Shown here one piece after another: positions 33,588-42,511 of a DNA stretch of 64,000 nucleotides; the stretch's first letter is position 1, and each line of letters begins with the position of its first letter. Below the pieces are notes generated by a model that was not told where the DNA came from, did not search any database, and worked only from the letters and a program-made list of their open reading frames with translations. The stretch is from Hymenobacter sp. IS2118 (lineage in GTDB: Bacteria > Bacteroidota > Bacteroidia > Cytophagales > Hymenobacteraceae). The translations under genes and the position numbers were made by a program. The stretch is taken from positions 62,001-126,000 of the forward strand of contig NZ_JNLX01000047.1 in the NCBI RefSeq assembly GCF_000715495.1. Reading direction: 5' to 3'.

Positions 33588-34194
33588 CTTGTCTCTCTTC
33601 AATTACCGGCGTTTTGGCAATGATACAACAACGCAGCCAATTGGCCAAAATTGCCAGACCGTGGGGCGTGAGCAGGGCTTCGGGGTGAAACTGCACGCCG
33701 TAGAGCGGCAACGTACGGTGGCGCAGGGCCATGAGCTCGGAGGGCGCGCCGATGGTGTGGGCCAGGGCAACCAACCCGGCGGGCAGCGGTTCGCTGAGAA
33801 TAAGCGAGTGGTAGCGCGTAACCAACTGCGTGGCGGGCAGGCCGGCAAAAAGCGCGTCGGCGGTATCGCACCGTATTTCGGCCACTTTGCCGTGCATGGG
33901 CCGGGCCGCCCGCACCACCGTTGCGCCAAAAAACGCACCCAATGCCTGATGGCCCAGGCAAACGCCAAGTATCGGCTTTTGCTGAGCGTACGCCTCAATG
34001 ACGGCGGGCATTACGCCGGCCTGGGCAGGAGCGCCGGGACCGGGCGAAAGAACGATGCCATCAAAGTCAAGCGCCTGAATTACGCTGAGGGAAACGTCGT
34101 TGCGGCGCACCAGCACCTCGGCCCCCAGCTGGCGCAGGTAATCGGCCAGGGTGAAGGTGAAGGAGTCGAAATTATCGAGCAGCAGCAGGCGCAC
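33553..34194 (-). CDS. Anthranilate / aminodeoxychorismate synthase glutamine amidotransferase
   Basis: Glutaminase subunit (TrpG/PabA), 213 residues. Class-I amidotransferase triad: C79 in GVCLGHQAL, and H/E in GVQFHPEALLTPHG. It supplies ammonia for tryptophan or folate synthesis. No trpE or pabB is in the window, so a shared PabA-type role is possible. The protein tail (ERQDGIAPPASARV) is encoded within the overlap with the next hydrolase gene. ATG start at 34194. Confidence 0.92.
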   Translation of the reverse strand: MRLLLLDNFDSFTFTLADYLRQLGAEVLVRRNDVSLSVIQALDFDGIVLSPGPGAPAQAGVMPAVIEAYAQQKPILGVCLGHQALGAFFGATVVRAARPMHGKVAEIRCDTADALFAGLPATQLVTRYHSLILSEPLPAGLVALAHTIGAPSELMALRHRTLPLYGVQFHPEALLTPHGLAILANWLRCCIIAKTPVIEERQDGIAPPASARV

Positions 34195-34271
34195 GGGAAC
34201 AATTAGTAATTAGGCACGAGAAATCGGAAATTCAATTTAGCACGTGAGCTTCTGAAGCTACGTTTTGATTC

Positions 34272-34802
34272 CTACTGATGCACGAAAGCGGCCTTCATTT
34301 TCACCAGTAAATCCTGGGCAAAAGGCAGTACGTAGGCGGTAAGCTGCATCGCCAGCGGCGTGGCTTGCTGCACGACGGGTAGTACCAGGGAATCGGCCAC
34401 CAGGGTTGGCGAGAGCAGGGGCAGGCCCGCCAGTCGGGTGCCGTGCAGCAGCAGGCTCAGGCCCAACAACCATTTAATAACACCGGCCGCGCCGCCGAGC
34501 AGGTTATCCAGCAGGCCCAGTGGCGTGAGGTGCACCGCCGTTCTGAGCAGGCCCCCAAGCAGGTGAACGCCCCACATAATGGCCACAAAAACCAGCGCAA
34601 ACGACACCAGCGGCAGCATACCAAAGGCGCTGCCGACATAGTGCCGCACCAACGGCACCGCCGCCGAAAGCAGGCTCAGCCCACCCACCACAGCCAGTAC
34701 AAACGCCAGCAGCGATACCACTTCGAGCACCAGCCCGCGCCGAAAACCTTTCACGGCCCCAATGCCAAGCGGAAGCAGAAGCAGAATATCGAGGGCCGTC
34801 AT
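34272..34802 (-). CDS. CvpA family membrane protein
   Basis: 176 residues from the ATG at 34802 (MTALDILLLLPLGIGAVKGF), which matches the family N-terminus; an ATG at 34856 would add a non-matching stretch. Four hydrophobic segments and the Gly-rich KGFRRGLV motif fit CvpA (colicin V production protein homologue). Its role is poorly defined, with links to envelope stress in other species. Single gene between pabA/trpG and yqeY. Confidence 0.88.
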   Translation of the reverse strand: MTALDILLLLPLGIGAVKGFRRGLVLEVVSLLAFVLAVVGGLSLLSAAVPLVRHYVGSAFGMLPLVSFALVFVAIMWGVHLLGGLLRTAVHLTPLGLLDNLLGGAAGVIKWLLGLSLLLHGTRLAGLPLLSPTLVADSLVLPVVQQATPLAMQLTAYVLPFAQDLLVKMKAAFVHQ

Positions 34803-34828
34803 GGATAGGGCAAGAGGGCTGGAGGGTA

Positions 34829-34877
34829 AGCGGGTAAGAGTCAGTCGGGAAAGCAAAAAGGTTAACTCTTACCCGCT
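34829..34877. repeat. 13-base inverted repeat downstream of yqeY
   Basis: AGCGGGTAAGAGT (34829-34841) is perfectly complementary to 34865-34877. It lies between yqeY and cvpA (both minus strand). Possible terminator, though without a T-tract. Confidence 0.6.
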
Positions 34878-34882
34878 CATCC

Positions 34883-35344
34883 TTATAGGTTAGTATTATT
34901 CAGCAAGTTGCTGATTACGTCGGAGATGCGCTTGCCGTCGGCCTGGCCCGACAGCTCGCGGGCGGCTACACCCATCACTTTGCCCAAATCGGAAGGCCCC
35001 CGGGCGCCCACGCGCTGAATGATGTGCACGAGGCGCTCAACCAAATCGGCCTCGGAGAGCTGAGCAGGCAGGAATTCTTCAATGATGGCCAGCTCCGCCA
35101 GCTCGTTTTCTTCGAGTTCGGAACGGAATTGCTCTTTGTAGATGGTGGCGGCGTCGCGGCGCTGCTTGGCGGCCTTGTTGAGCATCTTCAGCTCGGCTTC
35201 GGGGGTAAGGGCGCCGCCGGTGGCACCCTCAGCGGTTTCGGCCAGCATAATCTGCGCTTTGATGCTGCGCAGGGTGGTGAGGCGCACTTTGTCTTTGGCC
35301 AGCATGGCTTGCTTGATGGCGGCGTCGATGGTGTCTTTTAGCAT
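34883..35344 (-). CDS. GatB/YqeY domain protein
   Basis: 153 residues from the ATG at 35344 (MLKDTIDAAIKQAMLAKDK). It contains the YqeY domain (RLTTLRSIKAQIMLAE, IIEEFLPAQLSEADLVE, GPSDLGKVMGVAARELSG), which resembles the tail of GatB and binds tRNA. It is related to amidotransferase function, but stand-alone YqeY has no firm biochemical role. A 28-residue upstream extension is unlikely. Length is typical. Confidence 0.93.
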   Translation of the reverse strand: MLKDTIDAAIKQAMLAKDKVRLTTLRSIKAQIMLAETAEGATGGALTPEAELKMLNKAAKQRRDAATIYKEQFRSELEENELAELAIIEEFLPAQLSEADLVERLVHIIQRVGARGPSDLGKVMGVAARELSGQADGKRISDVISNLLNNTNL

Positions 35345-35766
35345 GGGGAGGTGAATGAGCGGTTGAGCGCGTGGGAAAATGGGGCCAGCCGGCGGCAGCC
35401 GGGTCCGTTGGACGATTGTATACGGCAATACGGCCCGGCTGGGGCCAAGCCGGCTACGGGTAACAGCTAGAGCACAGGTTACGGTTGTTCTGATTCTGAT
35501 TCAGGGGCGGACTATTCCCAAAACCATGGTTGCAGAAGAAAAGTCAGGATGACGCGGGAGATTTTGAGGAAGGTGAATAAAGAAAGGAGCCCGCACTGCA
35601 CCGGGCCCAGCCGTCCGGCACGGGGGCGCCAAAGGGCGTATTTTCGCCCCGAAGCTACGGCAACGCGCCCGCAAGCCGGCGCCGATGCTGCCTACAGCCC
35701 AAACCAACGCATGGGAATAAGCTGTTGTACGTCCTCAACGCCCTCCATTTTTTTCGACCTCTCTCC
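35345..35766. other. Intergenic region between yqeY and pdxJ
   Basis: 420 bases with no convincing open frame. A small hairpin GGGCG-TATTTT-CGCCC surrounds 35635-35650 and contains TATTTTCG, a one-mismatch -7 box, about 120 bases before pdxJ. Divergent promoters are presumably here. Confidence 0.5.
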
Positions 35767-36492
35767 GTGACCAAGCTCAGCGTCAACATCAACAAACTGG
35801 CCACCCTGCGCAATGCCCGGGGCCACAACCGGCCCGATATTCTGCAAGCCGCCCGCGATATTGAGCGGTTTGGGGCCGAAGGCATTACCGTGCACCCGCG
35901 CCCCGACGAGCGCCACATTCGCTACCAGGACGTGCGCGACCTGAAAGTCGTGGTGACCACCGAGCTGAATGTGGAGGGCAACCCCACGCCCGATTTTCTG
36001 GACCTATGCCGCGCAGTGCGCCCCGAGCAGGTAACGCTGGTGCCCGACGCCCCGGACGCCATTACCTCCAATGCCGGCTGGGACGTCATCCGGCACCAGT
36101 CTTTTTTGCGCGACGTGGTAGCCGAACTCAAAAGCCTGGGTTGCCGCGTCAGCATCTTCCTCGACACAGATTTGGCCTTGGTTGAAGCCGCCGTCACGAC
36201 CGGTACCGACCGCATCGAGCTCTACACCGAAGCTTACGCTGTGCACTATCTGGCCGACCGCGAGCGGGCCGTGGCGCCCTATCGCGCGGCCGCTGCCCGC
36301 GCCGGGCAGCTGGGCCTGGGCGTGAATGCCGGCCACGACCTGGACCTCAACAACCTTGCCTGGCTGAAGCAACAGCTACCCGAACTGGCCGAGGTCAGCA
36401 TTGGCCACGCGCTGGTGTGCGACGCCCTTTACCTGGGCCTGGAAAACACCGTACAGCTCTACAAAAGGCAGCTAAAGTCATTGAGCAGCTAA
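35767..36492 (+). CDS. pdxJ: Pyridoxine 5'-phosphate synthase
   Basis: Condenses 1-deoxyxylulose-5-P with 3-amino-2-oxopropyl phosphate in vitamin B6 synthesis. The 241 residues start from GTG 35767 ([19 protein letters not shown]), which is the family start. A longer frame to an ATG at 35725 adds 14 residues that do not fit. [38 protein letters not shown] and [10 protein letters not shown] are the family motifs. No other pdx genes nearby. Highly confident. Confidence 0.95.
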   Translation: MTKLSVNINKLATLRNARGHNRPDILQAARDIERFGAEGITVHPRPDERHIRYQDVRDLKVVVTTELNVEGNPTPDFLDLCRAVRPEQVTLVPDAPDAITSNAGWDVIRHQSFLRDVVAELKSLGCRVSIFLDTDLALVEAAVTTGTDRIELYTEAYAVHYLADRERAVAPYRAAAARAGQLGLGVNAGHDLDLNNLAWLKQQLPELAEVSIGHALVCDALYLGLENTVQLYKRQLKSLSS

Positions 36493-36634
36493 CGCTACTG
36501 TCCCAAATGTTGCCGCTACATTTCCAGCAATCAAAAGGCGCTTTGGAATAAACAAGGGCTTCGATGCCCCACCGCCGTTTCCAGGCACCAAATCAGCATT
36601 GTGAAAGGTGGCGCAGAAGCCCTAACTGCTCATT

Positions 36635-36662
36635 GATAACTGATAACTGATAACTGATAACT
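36635..36662. repeat. Tandem GATAACT repeat just before mnmH
   Basis: Four perfect copies of GATAACT, ending 8 bases before the mnmH ATG at 36671. TAACTG-type repeats also occur in the arms at 12552-12591. Confidence 0.9.
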
Positions 36663-36670
36663 GAATTAAC

Positions 36671-37702
36671 ATGCCCCGTCATTCATTAGCCGAGTTTGAG
36701 GCCCTCCCCTATCCCATTCTCGACGTGCGCGCCCCGATTGAGTTTGCCCAGGGCCACGTGCCGGGCGCCCTCAACCTGCCGCTATTCACCGACGAGGAAC
36801 GGGCCCGCATCGGCACCACGTACAAGCAGGTGAGCCAGGAGCGGGCCGTGCACCTGGGGCTGGAATTTTTCGGGCCGAGGATGTCGGAGATGGTGAAAAA
36901 GGCGCAAAAACTAGCCAAAGGCAAAGAAGTGCGGCTGCACTGCTGGCGCGGGGGCATGCGCAGCGGCGCAGTGCTATGGCTGCTGGAATTGGCCGGTTTC
37001 AAAGTCCACCTGCTCGACAAGGGCTACAAGGACTACCGCCGGGCCGTGCTGGCAGCGTTCGAAACGCCGCGCACCTGGCGCGTGCTGGGCGGCCTCACCG
37101 GCAGCGGCAAAACCGACGTGCTGCACGCCCTGGCCGCAGCACCTCATTCGGAGCACGTGCTCGACCTGGAAGGATTGGCCAGCCACAAAGGATCGGCTTT
37201 CGGGGCCATTGGCCAGCCCGTGCAGCCCACCCAGGAGCAGTTTGAGAACAGGCTGGCTGCTACGCTGGCCGCCCTGCCCACCAATGCGCCGATTTGGGTG
37301 GAGGACGAGAGCCGGCAGATTGGCCGGCTCACCATTCCGCCGGCCCTGTTCGCGCAGCTGCGCGCCGCCCCGCGCTGGGTGCTGGAAGTGCCCCGGCCCG
37401 CCCGCGTAGCCAAGCTGGCCGCCGAATATGGCGCCGAAGCTCCCGCAGAATTGGCTGCTGCCATCGAGCGGCTGCACAAGCGCCTGGGTGGCCTGGCCAC
37501 ACAGCAGGCCCTTGCCGCCGTGGAGGCCGGCGATTTCAGCTTAATGGTGGAGCTGGTGCTCGATTATTACGACAAGACTTACACCTACGGCTTGGCCCAG
37601 CGCCCCGACGAGCCGGCCCGCACCTTCGTTCCCGTAGCCAGTTGCGCTCCCGCCGCCAACGCCGCCGCCCTGCTACAAGCGCTGGCCACAGGCATTCGCT
37701 AA
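36671..37702 (+). CDS. mnmH: tRNA 2-selenouridine synthase
   Basis: Converts 2-thiouridine to 2-selenouridine in tRNA wobble positions. 343 residues: an N-terminal rhodanese domain with catalytic C91 in RLHCWRGGMRS (preceded by ILDVRAPIEF), and a C-terminal P-loop domain with GLTGSGKT (141-148). It needs SelD for selenophosphate; selD is not in this window. In the absence of selenium these enzymes can also geranylate 2-thiouridine. ATG start at 36671, immediately after tandem repeats. Confidence 0.94.
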   Translation: MPRHSLAEFEALPYPILDVRAPIEFAQGHVPGALNLPLFTDEERARIGTTYKQVSQERAVHLGLEFFGPRMSEMVKKAQKLAKGKEVRLHCWRGGMRSGAVLWLLELAGFKVHLLDKGYKDYRRAVLAAFETPRTWRVLGGLTGSGKTDVLHALAAAPHSEHVLDLEGLASHKGSAFGAIGQPVQPTQEQFENRLAATLAALPTNAPIWVEDESRQIGRLTIPPALFAQLRAAPRWVLEVPRPARVAKLAAEYGAEAPAELAAAIERLHKRLGGLATQQALAAVEAGDFSLMVELVLDYYDKTYTYGLAQRPDEPARTFVPVASCAPAANAAALLQALATGIR

Positions 37703-37869
37703 TCTTTACTTTTAAAATACCCGCTGCTTCCCGGCAATGTCATTATGCTATTGCCGGGTGAGGCAGTACTTTGCTGGTCGGTTCTGCCTGGTTTCGTGTG
37801 CTTTTGCCAAGTCGCGCTTGAAGTCCCCCCCACCATCCGTCTTCTTATTTTTCCATTTTTCCCTTTTTC

Positions 37870-39543
37870 ATGATGACAACTTTACCAACCCGCCTAAAAA
37901 AAGCCAGCCGATGGCTACCCCTGGCCTTGCTGCCCTTTGGCGTGCAGGCCCAGGACCTGAATTATTCCTTCTCCAATGCCGTGAACACAACCGGCACTTA
38001 CGCGGACCTGGGCGCTGCGGGCAGGCTCATTGACACCGCCAATAAAGACGACGCCAATTCGGCGGCGCAGGATATCGGATTCACGTTCAACTATAATGGC
38101 ACCGCTTTCACGCAGTTCATTCTAAACACCAACGGCCTGATTAAGCTCGGCAGCACGCCCCCTCCTACGGCGGCCTTGTACTATGAGAATTTTGAAGGCG
38201 GCGACGGCGTCGACCCGCTTGCTTCTTCCGCCGCCTCCACGGCCAACCTGGTGATGCCCTTCAACATCGACCTGGAGCAGGGCACGGCTGCGGCCGAGTA
38301 TCGGGTAGAGACTTCGGGCACCGCTCCCAACCGGATATGTACCATTCAGTGGAAAAATGTCAGCGATAAGTCGGAACCTGGCGACGGGGCCAAGTCCCAG
38401 TTCGCCAACTTCAGCTTTCAGGCCAAGCTTTACGAAAATGGAAACATTGAATTCGTATACGGCGCGGCCACGGCATCGGCCAACGTTACCGATACGCACT
38501 TTCCGAGCGTAGGTCTTAAAGGCAGCACCCCGGCCACCAACCGCGTGCTGCTCGCCCTCAAGTATTTATCAGAAGCGGCCTGGAGCACTACCTTTTTCAC
38601 CGGCCGCAACTATGCCACATACACCCACAACCAGAGCCGAACCGGGCTGCCCGACCCTGGCCGCACCTACCGTTTCGTGCCCGGCCCCCCAACCATTCCG
38701 GCTTTGGCGTACGCCGCGTTACCCTATGCCGAAGACTTCGAGGGCCCTTGGGTTAACGCCTTGGATAACCGCGACGCCCCCACTGTTAACTGGCGCAACA
38801 CCCCGGCTTTTGGCGACAACTCGTGGCGCCGCGAGGACGACGGATTTATCACGAGTAGCTGGCGGTTTTTCGCCGACGAGTTCATCACGCCCGATAATCC
38901 TGTTCCTCCTTACAGCATACGCTCCAGCACCGGCGCCCACTCGGCCCGCTTTCACAGCTACGGCTCAGCAGCCGGGCAGCAAGGCGCACTCGACCTGTAC
39001 TTGAACATGACCGGCGCAGTCAACAGCACCCTCAGCTTCGACTACATCAACCCCTCCGGCACCGACAAGCTCGACATATTCGTGAGCATCGATGGCGGCA
39101 CCACCTTCGGCGTGACCCCGCTACTGACGGCCACCACCAACACCACGTTTACGACCAAAACGGTGGCCATCAACAGCAGCTCGCCCACCACCGTCATTCG
39201 CTTCCGGGCTACTTCCGACTTTGGCAATGACGACATGGGCATCGACAACCTCAGGCTGCGGGTACCGACTGCCACCCGCAACGACGCCCTGGCTGCCGCC
39301 GTGGGCCTATATCCGAACCCAGCCTCCGGTCGCTTCACGCTGAGCATACCGGCCGGCCGCCTGCACGCAGCTTCCGCCACGCTCCTCAACGCGCTGGGCC
39401 AAGCCGTGCAGCAGCGCCAGCTGAACCTGCCCGCCGCCGGCGGCAACGTCGATTTCAACACCAGCAGCCTCGCACCGGGCGTGTACTCGCTCCAGCTAAA
39501 AACCAGCACCGACCTGGTGGTGAAGCAGGTGGTAGTGCAATAA
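37870..39543 (+). CDS. T9SS type A sorting-domain surface protein
   Basis: 557 residues. A signal peptide ends near FGVQAQ, and the N-terminal beta-rich region is followed by a second jelly-roll-like module. The C-terminal 80 residues are a T9SS sorting domain: GLYPNPASGRFTLSI, ATLLNALGQAVQQRQ, then LAPGVYSLQL and VVKQVVVQ. These domains send cargo through the type IX pore and are removed or anchored at the cell surface. No catalytic motif was recognised, so adhesion or substrate binding is only a guess. The strong terminator directly after it suggests a single-gene unit. Confidence 0.88.
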   Translation: MMTTLPTRLKKASRWLPLALLPFGVQAQDLNYSFSNAVNTTGTYADLGAAGRLIDTANKDDANSAAQDIGFTFNYNGTAFTQFILNTNGLIKLGSTPPPTAALYYENFEGGDGVDPLASSAASTANLVMPFNIDLEQGTAAAEYRVETSGTAPNRICTIQWKNVSDKSEPGDGAKSQFANFSFQAKLYENGNIEFVYGAATASANVTDTHFPSVGLKGSTPATNRVLLALKYLSEAAWSTTFFTGRNYATYTHNQSRTGLPDPGRTYRFVPGPPTIPALAYAALPYAEDFEGPWVNALDNRDAPTVNWRNTPAFGDNSWRREDDGFITSSWRFFADEFITPDNPVPPYSIRSSTGAHSARFHSYGSAAGQQGALDLYLNMTGAVNSTLSFDYINPSGTDKLDIFVSIDGGTTFGVTPLLTATTNTTFTTKTVAINSSSPTTVIRFRATSDFGNDDMGIDNLRLRVPTATRNDALAAAVGLYPNPASGRFTLSIPAGRLHAASATLLNALGQAVQQRQLNLPAAGGNVDFNTSSLAPGVYSLQLKTSTDLVVKQVVVQ

Positions 39544-39567
39544 CTCTATTTGCAATTTAGCACCCCC

Positions 39568-39601
39568 AAAAGAGGGCAGGCCGCGCGGCCTGCCCTCTTT
39601 T
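39568..39601. terminator. Perfect palindromic bidirectional terminator
   Basis: 34-base palindrome: AAAGAGGGCAGGCCGC (39568-39583) and its complement, centred at 39584/39585 with flanking A and T tracts. It serves the T9SS protein (+) and the convergent MoxR gene (-). Confidence 0.92.
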
Positions 39602-39638
39602 TGATTGTAGGCGGTGCGCCGCTCACGCACGCAGGGCC

Positions 39639-40637
39639 TTAGCTGATGGGCACTTTTCGCAGAATGGCCTCTATCAGGTCCTGCGTGCGGATGCCATCAG
39701 CTTCGGCTTCATAGGTGAGCATGATGCGGTGGTTGAGCACGTCGGCGGCCACTTCCTTGATGTCTTCGGGCAGCACGTAATCGCGCCCTTCCAGATAAGC
39801 CACGGCTTTGGAGGCGCGGTGCAGGGCGATGCTCGCCCGCGGGCTGGCGCCAAACTGCACGGCCTGCGCAAACTCAACCAGGTCGTAATCGGCAGGCCGG
39901 CGGGTGGCAAACACCAGCTCAATGAGGTATTTTTCCAGGGTATCAGAAATCTGCACCTGATTGATTTGCTGGCGAATGCCAAAAATATCGGCCTGCGTGA
40001 GCACTGGTTGCACGTCTTCCACAAAGCTCAGGTTGGCCATCCGGCGCATTACCTCCAGCTCATCGGCCTTCTTGAGGTAATCGACGTGCACTTTCAGCAT
40101 GAAGCGGTCAACCTGAGCCTCCGGCAGCGGATAGGTACCTTCCTGTTCCACGGGGTTTTGCGTAGCCAGCACCAGAAAAGGCAGGTCGAGCGGATAAGTG
40201 GTTTCGCCGATGGTGACTTGCTTCTCCTGCATGGCTTCGAGCAACGCGCTTTGCACCTTGGCCGGCGAACGGTTGATTTCGTCGGCCAGCACCAGATTGG
40301 CAAAAATTGGCCCCTTCTTCACCTCAAAAACCGACTGATTCTGGTTGTAAATCATGGTGCCCACCAAGTCGGAAGGCAGCAAATCGGGCGTAAACTGTAC
40401 GCGTTGAAAATGCAGATGCAGTACCTTGGCCAGCGTGGAGATGGTGAGGGTTTTGGCAAGTCCGGGCACGCCTTCCAACAGAATGTGCCCACCGGTAAAC
40501 AAGCCGATGAGCAAACGGGTGAGCAGCGGCTGTTGCCCCACCACTACTTTGCCCATTTCGGCAAATACCTGCCGAATGAGGGGATGATAATCGATAGGAG
40601 ACGCCGATAGCACGGCAGGGTCAGAGGCAGGCAGCAT
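39639..40637 (-). CDS. MoxR-family AAA+ ATPase
   Basis: 332 residues. Walker A in LLEGVPGLAKT (about 54-64), Walker B in VLADEINRSPAKVQSALLEA, sensor I around VLATQNPVEQEGTYPLPEAQ, and the C-terminal lid with DVLNHRIMLTYEAE. MoxR ATPases work as chaperones, usually with von Willebrand-A (DUF58) partners. None is next to it here, where a T9SS cargo gene is convergent. ATG start at 40637. Confidence 0.92.
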   Translation of the reverse strand: MLPASDPAVLSASPIDYHPLIRQVFAEMGKVVVGQQPLLTRLLIGLFTGGHILLEGVPGLAKTLTISTLAKVLHLHFQRVQFTPDLLPSDLVGTMIYNQNQSVFEVKKGPIFANLVLADEINRSPAKVQSALLEAMQEKQVTIGETTYPLDLPFLVLATQNPVEQEGTYPLPEAQVDRFMLKVHVDYLKKADELEVMRRMANLSFVEDVQPVLTQADIFGIRQQINQVQISDTLEKYLIELVFATRRPADYDLVEFAQAVQFGASPRASIALHRASKAVAYLEGRDYVLPEDIKEVAADVLNHRIMLTYEAEADGIRTQDLIEAILRKVPIS

Positions 40638-40975
40638 GGTTAGAGACGGGCAAAAGCGACACGTGCAAGGTAAGCATAAGCCCCGTGAGCCCGGCGCCAG
40701 CCCCTACAATCAGTGGGCAAACAGCATCAACATGGTGTTCGGCAAGCAAGAATTAGCTGCTATCCTAACTTCTCCGGCAGTTAATCCCTCAGGATTACCA
40801 GTGGCTCCGAGCAAATAAAAACCCTGAAATTCTTATTTATGTCAGCAAATTAAAAACCGAACACCCCCCAACGCCGTACCTCATGCTCGTTGAATCAATG
40901 CTCGGACCAGAGGCAATTGCTTTAGAATTAAAGCGTGCTATCTGAGAGAACACTGGTTTATTGTCAATATCTTCC
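40638..40975. other. Intergenic region between moxR and the exosortase cassette
   Basis: About 340 bases without a supported gene. The reverse strand holds TACCTTGC near 40669, a near-match to the -7 consensus for moxR. The AT-rich tract at 40815-40870 (TTATTTATGTCAGC) is not coding. Confidence 0.5.
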
Positions 40976-40983
40976 TATATTTG
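40976..40983 (+). promoter_or_regulatory. Putative -7 box for the PID-CTERM/exosortase cassette (TATATTTG)
   Basis: A perfect TAnnTTTG match 50 bases upstream of the small substrate gene ATG at 41034. Confidence 0.55.
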
Positions 40984-41033
40984 TTTCTGCCACTCCCCAG
41001 TATCCGAACTTTTCAACCTCTCCATCTTTTCGC

Positions 41034-41249
41034 ATGAAATCATTTTTGCTCAAAAGACTATTGCCCAGCCTCTTGATGGTAGCGGCAACATCGGTTTACG
41101 CATCTGCCCAGGGCGACCCGGATACCGGCGGCCCCCGGCCAGGCGACCTACCCGTGAACGTGCCCGTTGATGGCGGCGTATCGCTGCTGCTCGCAGGCGG
41201 TGTCGCTTACGGGTTGAAGCATTTGCGCACCCGTCGGCGCAAGGCTTAG
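41034..41249 (+). CDS. Tiny PID-CTERM-type sorting-signal protein
   Basis: 71 residues from the ATG at 41034 (MKSFLLKRLL). Residues 1-25 form a signal peptide ending near YASAQ. Then there is a short Gly/Pro/Asp spacer, and a tripartite C-terminal sorting signal: PVDGG (44-48), a hydrophobic helix (VSLLLAGGVAYGL, 49-61) and a basic tail (KHLRTRRRKA). This is the PID-CTERM pattern processed by an exosortase. The mature part would be only about 17-20 residues. An upstream in-frame extension to 40935 would precede the signal peptide and pass through the -7 box. A terminator follows and then the exosortase gene, so this is the likely dedicated substrate. Confidence 0.8.
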   Translation: MKSFLLKRLLPSLLMVAATSVYASAQGDPDTGGPRPGDLPVNVPVDGGVSLLLAGGVAYGLKHLRTRRRKA

Positions 41250-41270
41250 CTTATCCACTCGAATAAGCCA

Positions 41271-41302
41271 ACGGCTCTCCCGAAAGGAAGAGCCGTTTTT
41301 TT
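41271..41302 (+). terminator. Terminator between the PID-CTERM gene and the exosortase gene
   Basis: ACGGCTCT (41271-41278) with AGAGCCGT (41289-41296), a loop of ten bases and a T8 tract. It could make the small substrate transcript far more abundant than the sortase transcript by partial read-through (inference). Confidence 0.85.
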
Positions 41303-41335
41303 TATTGAAATTTACGGACACTTCATCCTCGGGTT

Positions 41336-41893
41336 ATGTCTACTATTGCTTCTTCCGGCACCTTGCCTACCAGCAACCGGGTGCTTTACCGTTTTATATT
41401 CACCGCATCCGCGCTGTTTCTGGTTTGGTTTTTTGGGTATGACCAATGGCTGAAGCCGGATGGCCGGCTCGATGCCGTACTCTGTGGGCACATTGCCGCA
41501 TCTGGAGCCGCTTTCCTACGGCTGTTGGGGTTCGATTCGGTGGTCGGTGCTTCACAAGCCAAGCTAATTCTGCTCAACAGTAAGCCCGCCGTGTTGGTCG
41601 GCGCCCCGTGCAATGGGTTGGTTCTGTATGCTTTATTCGCGGGGTTTGTAGCAGCTTTTCCTGGCCCCTGGCAGCGCAAGCTGTGGTATATCCCCGCCGG
41701 CATCACCGTCATTTGGTTTCTGAATGTGTTGCGGGTAGCCGCTCTGGCCCTCAACCAGCACTACTACCAAAGCTCAGCCGATTTCAATCACCACTACACC
41801 TTCACCTTCGTCGTGTACGGCTTCATTTTCGCGCTCTGGATGTTGTGGGCCCGCCGACTAGCTACGCCGGCACTCCAACCAACAGCCGTTTAA
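41336..41893 (+). CDS. Exosortase-family transpeptidase (exosortase X type)
   Basis: 185 residues of multi-pass membrane protein with the three exosortase active-site residues in order: C92 in APCNGLVLYAL, R133 in WFLNVLRVAAL, and His at H152/H153 in FNHHYTFTFVVYGFIF. These residues define the exosortase/archaeosortase family, which cleaves C-terminal PEP-CTERM-like signals at a Cys-thioester. The size and the neighbouring PID-CTERM gene and associated membrane protein match the exosortase X type of Bacteroidota as I recall it. Six or so hydrophobic segments are visible. ATG start at 41336; it ends 16 bases before the next gene. Confidence 0.88.
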   Translation: MSTIASSGTLPTSNRVLYRFIFTASALFLVWFFGYDQWLKPDGRLDAVLCGHIAASGAAFLRLLGFDSVVGASQAKLILLNSKPAVLVGAPCNGLVLYALFAGFVAAFPGPWQRKLWYIPAGITVIWFLNVLRVAALALNQHYYQSSADFNHHYTFTFVVYGFIFALWMLWARRLATPALQPTAV

Positions 41894-41909
41894 AGCCGGC
41901 GTTTATTCA

Positions 41910-42452
41910 GTGACCAACGACACCCTCGGCGTTCCTCGCCCGCCCGAAAGAAAATTCCACTGGGTCACTATTGGCACCCTGGCACTAGCCCTGGTTCTGC
42001 TAGACATCTATTCTGAGCCCGTTTTGCAATTTCTCGTTGCGCTGTGGCAAAAAGCCGTAGCGGCGCTGGGCTTGAGTCAGCAGGCAAACGTATTACAAGG
42101 AGGCTCAAAAAGCGGCATTGCCAGGCGTTTTTTGCCGGCGGTGGCAACGTACGCGGCTCTGTACTTGGCGCTTTGTTTATTATTGCTGCGGGCCCTGTTG
42201 CCGCTGCCTGCCCACTGGCGGCTAGTGCTGCGCCTGTATTGCGCGGTGCTGGTTGTTTATGTAGCCCTGGTACTACTGGCGAAGGCGGCGAATGCAGCAT
42301 GGGCTTACAAGCTCAGTCGCGAAATTGCTGATTTTGTGGTTAGCCCGATACCCGTAGTGGGGCTATACCTGTTGTTTCGCGCCAGTTTAGGCATCAATAA
42401 CCCAGCACCAGAAAACAAGTCAACAACAATCAATCACACTGATGAATCTTAA
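41910..42452 (+). CDS. Exosortase-associated multi-pass membrane protein
   Basis: 180 residues with four hydrophobic segments (about 20-40, 76-95, 103-124, 138-157) and a short polar C-terminus. The GTG start at 41910 is 16 bases after the exosortase stop. It resembles the XrtX-associated membrane protein that accompanies PID-CTERM exosortases. No catalytic residue was seen, so it probably helps present or retain the substrate. A very strong terminator follows. Confidence 0.78.
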   Translation: MTNDTLGVPRPPERKFHWVTIGTLALALVLLDIYSEPVLQFLVALWQKAVAALGLSQQANVLQGGSKSGIARRFLPAVATYAALYLALCLLLLRALLPLPAHWRLVLRLYCAVLVVYVALVLLAKAANAAWAYKLSREIADFVVSPIPVVGLYLLFRASLGINNPAPENKSTTINHTDES

Positions 42453-42511
42453 CTTTATCAGCCTCGGGTATTCATTTGGTAAGTACTTGCAAGCCTAACG
42501 AGCATTTTCAC

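Noticed and set aside
36635..36662. Possible CRISPR-like array
   Set aside because: Only 7-base tandem units without spacers; a simple repeat.
42443..42499. 18-codon ATG frame after the exosortase-associated gene
   Set aside because: Too short, and overlaps the previous stop; no evidence of conservation can be seen.
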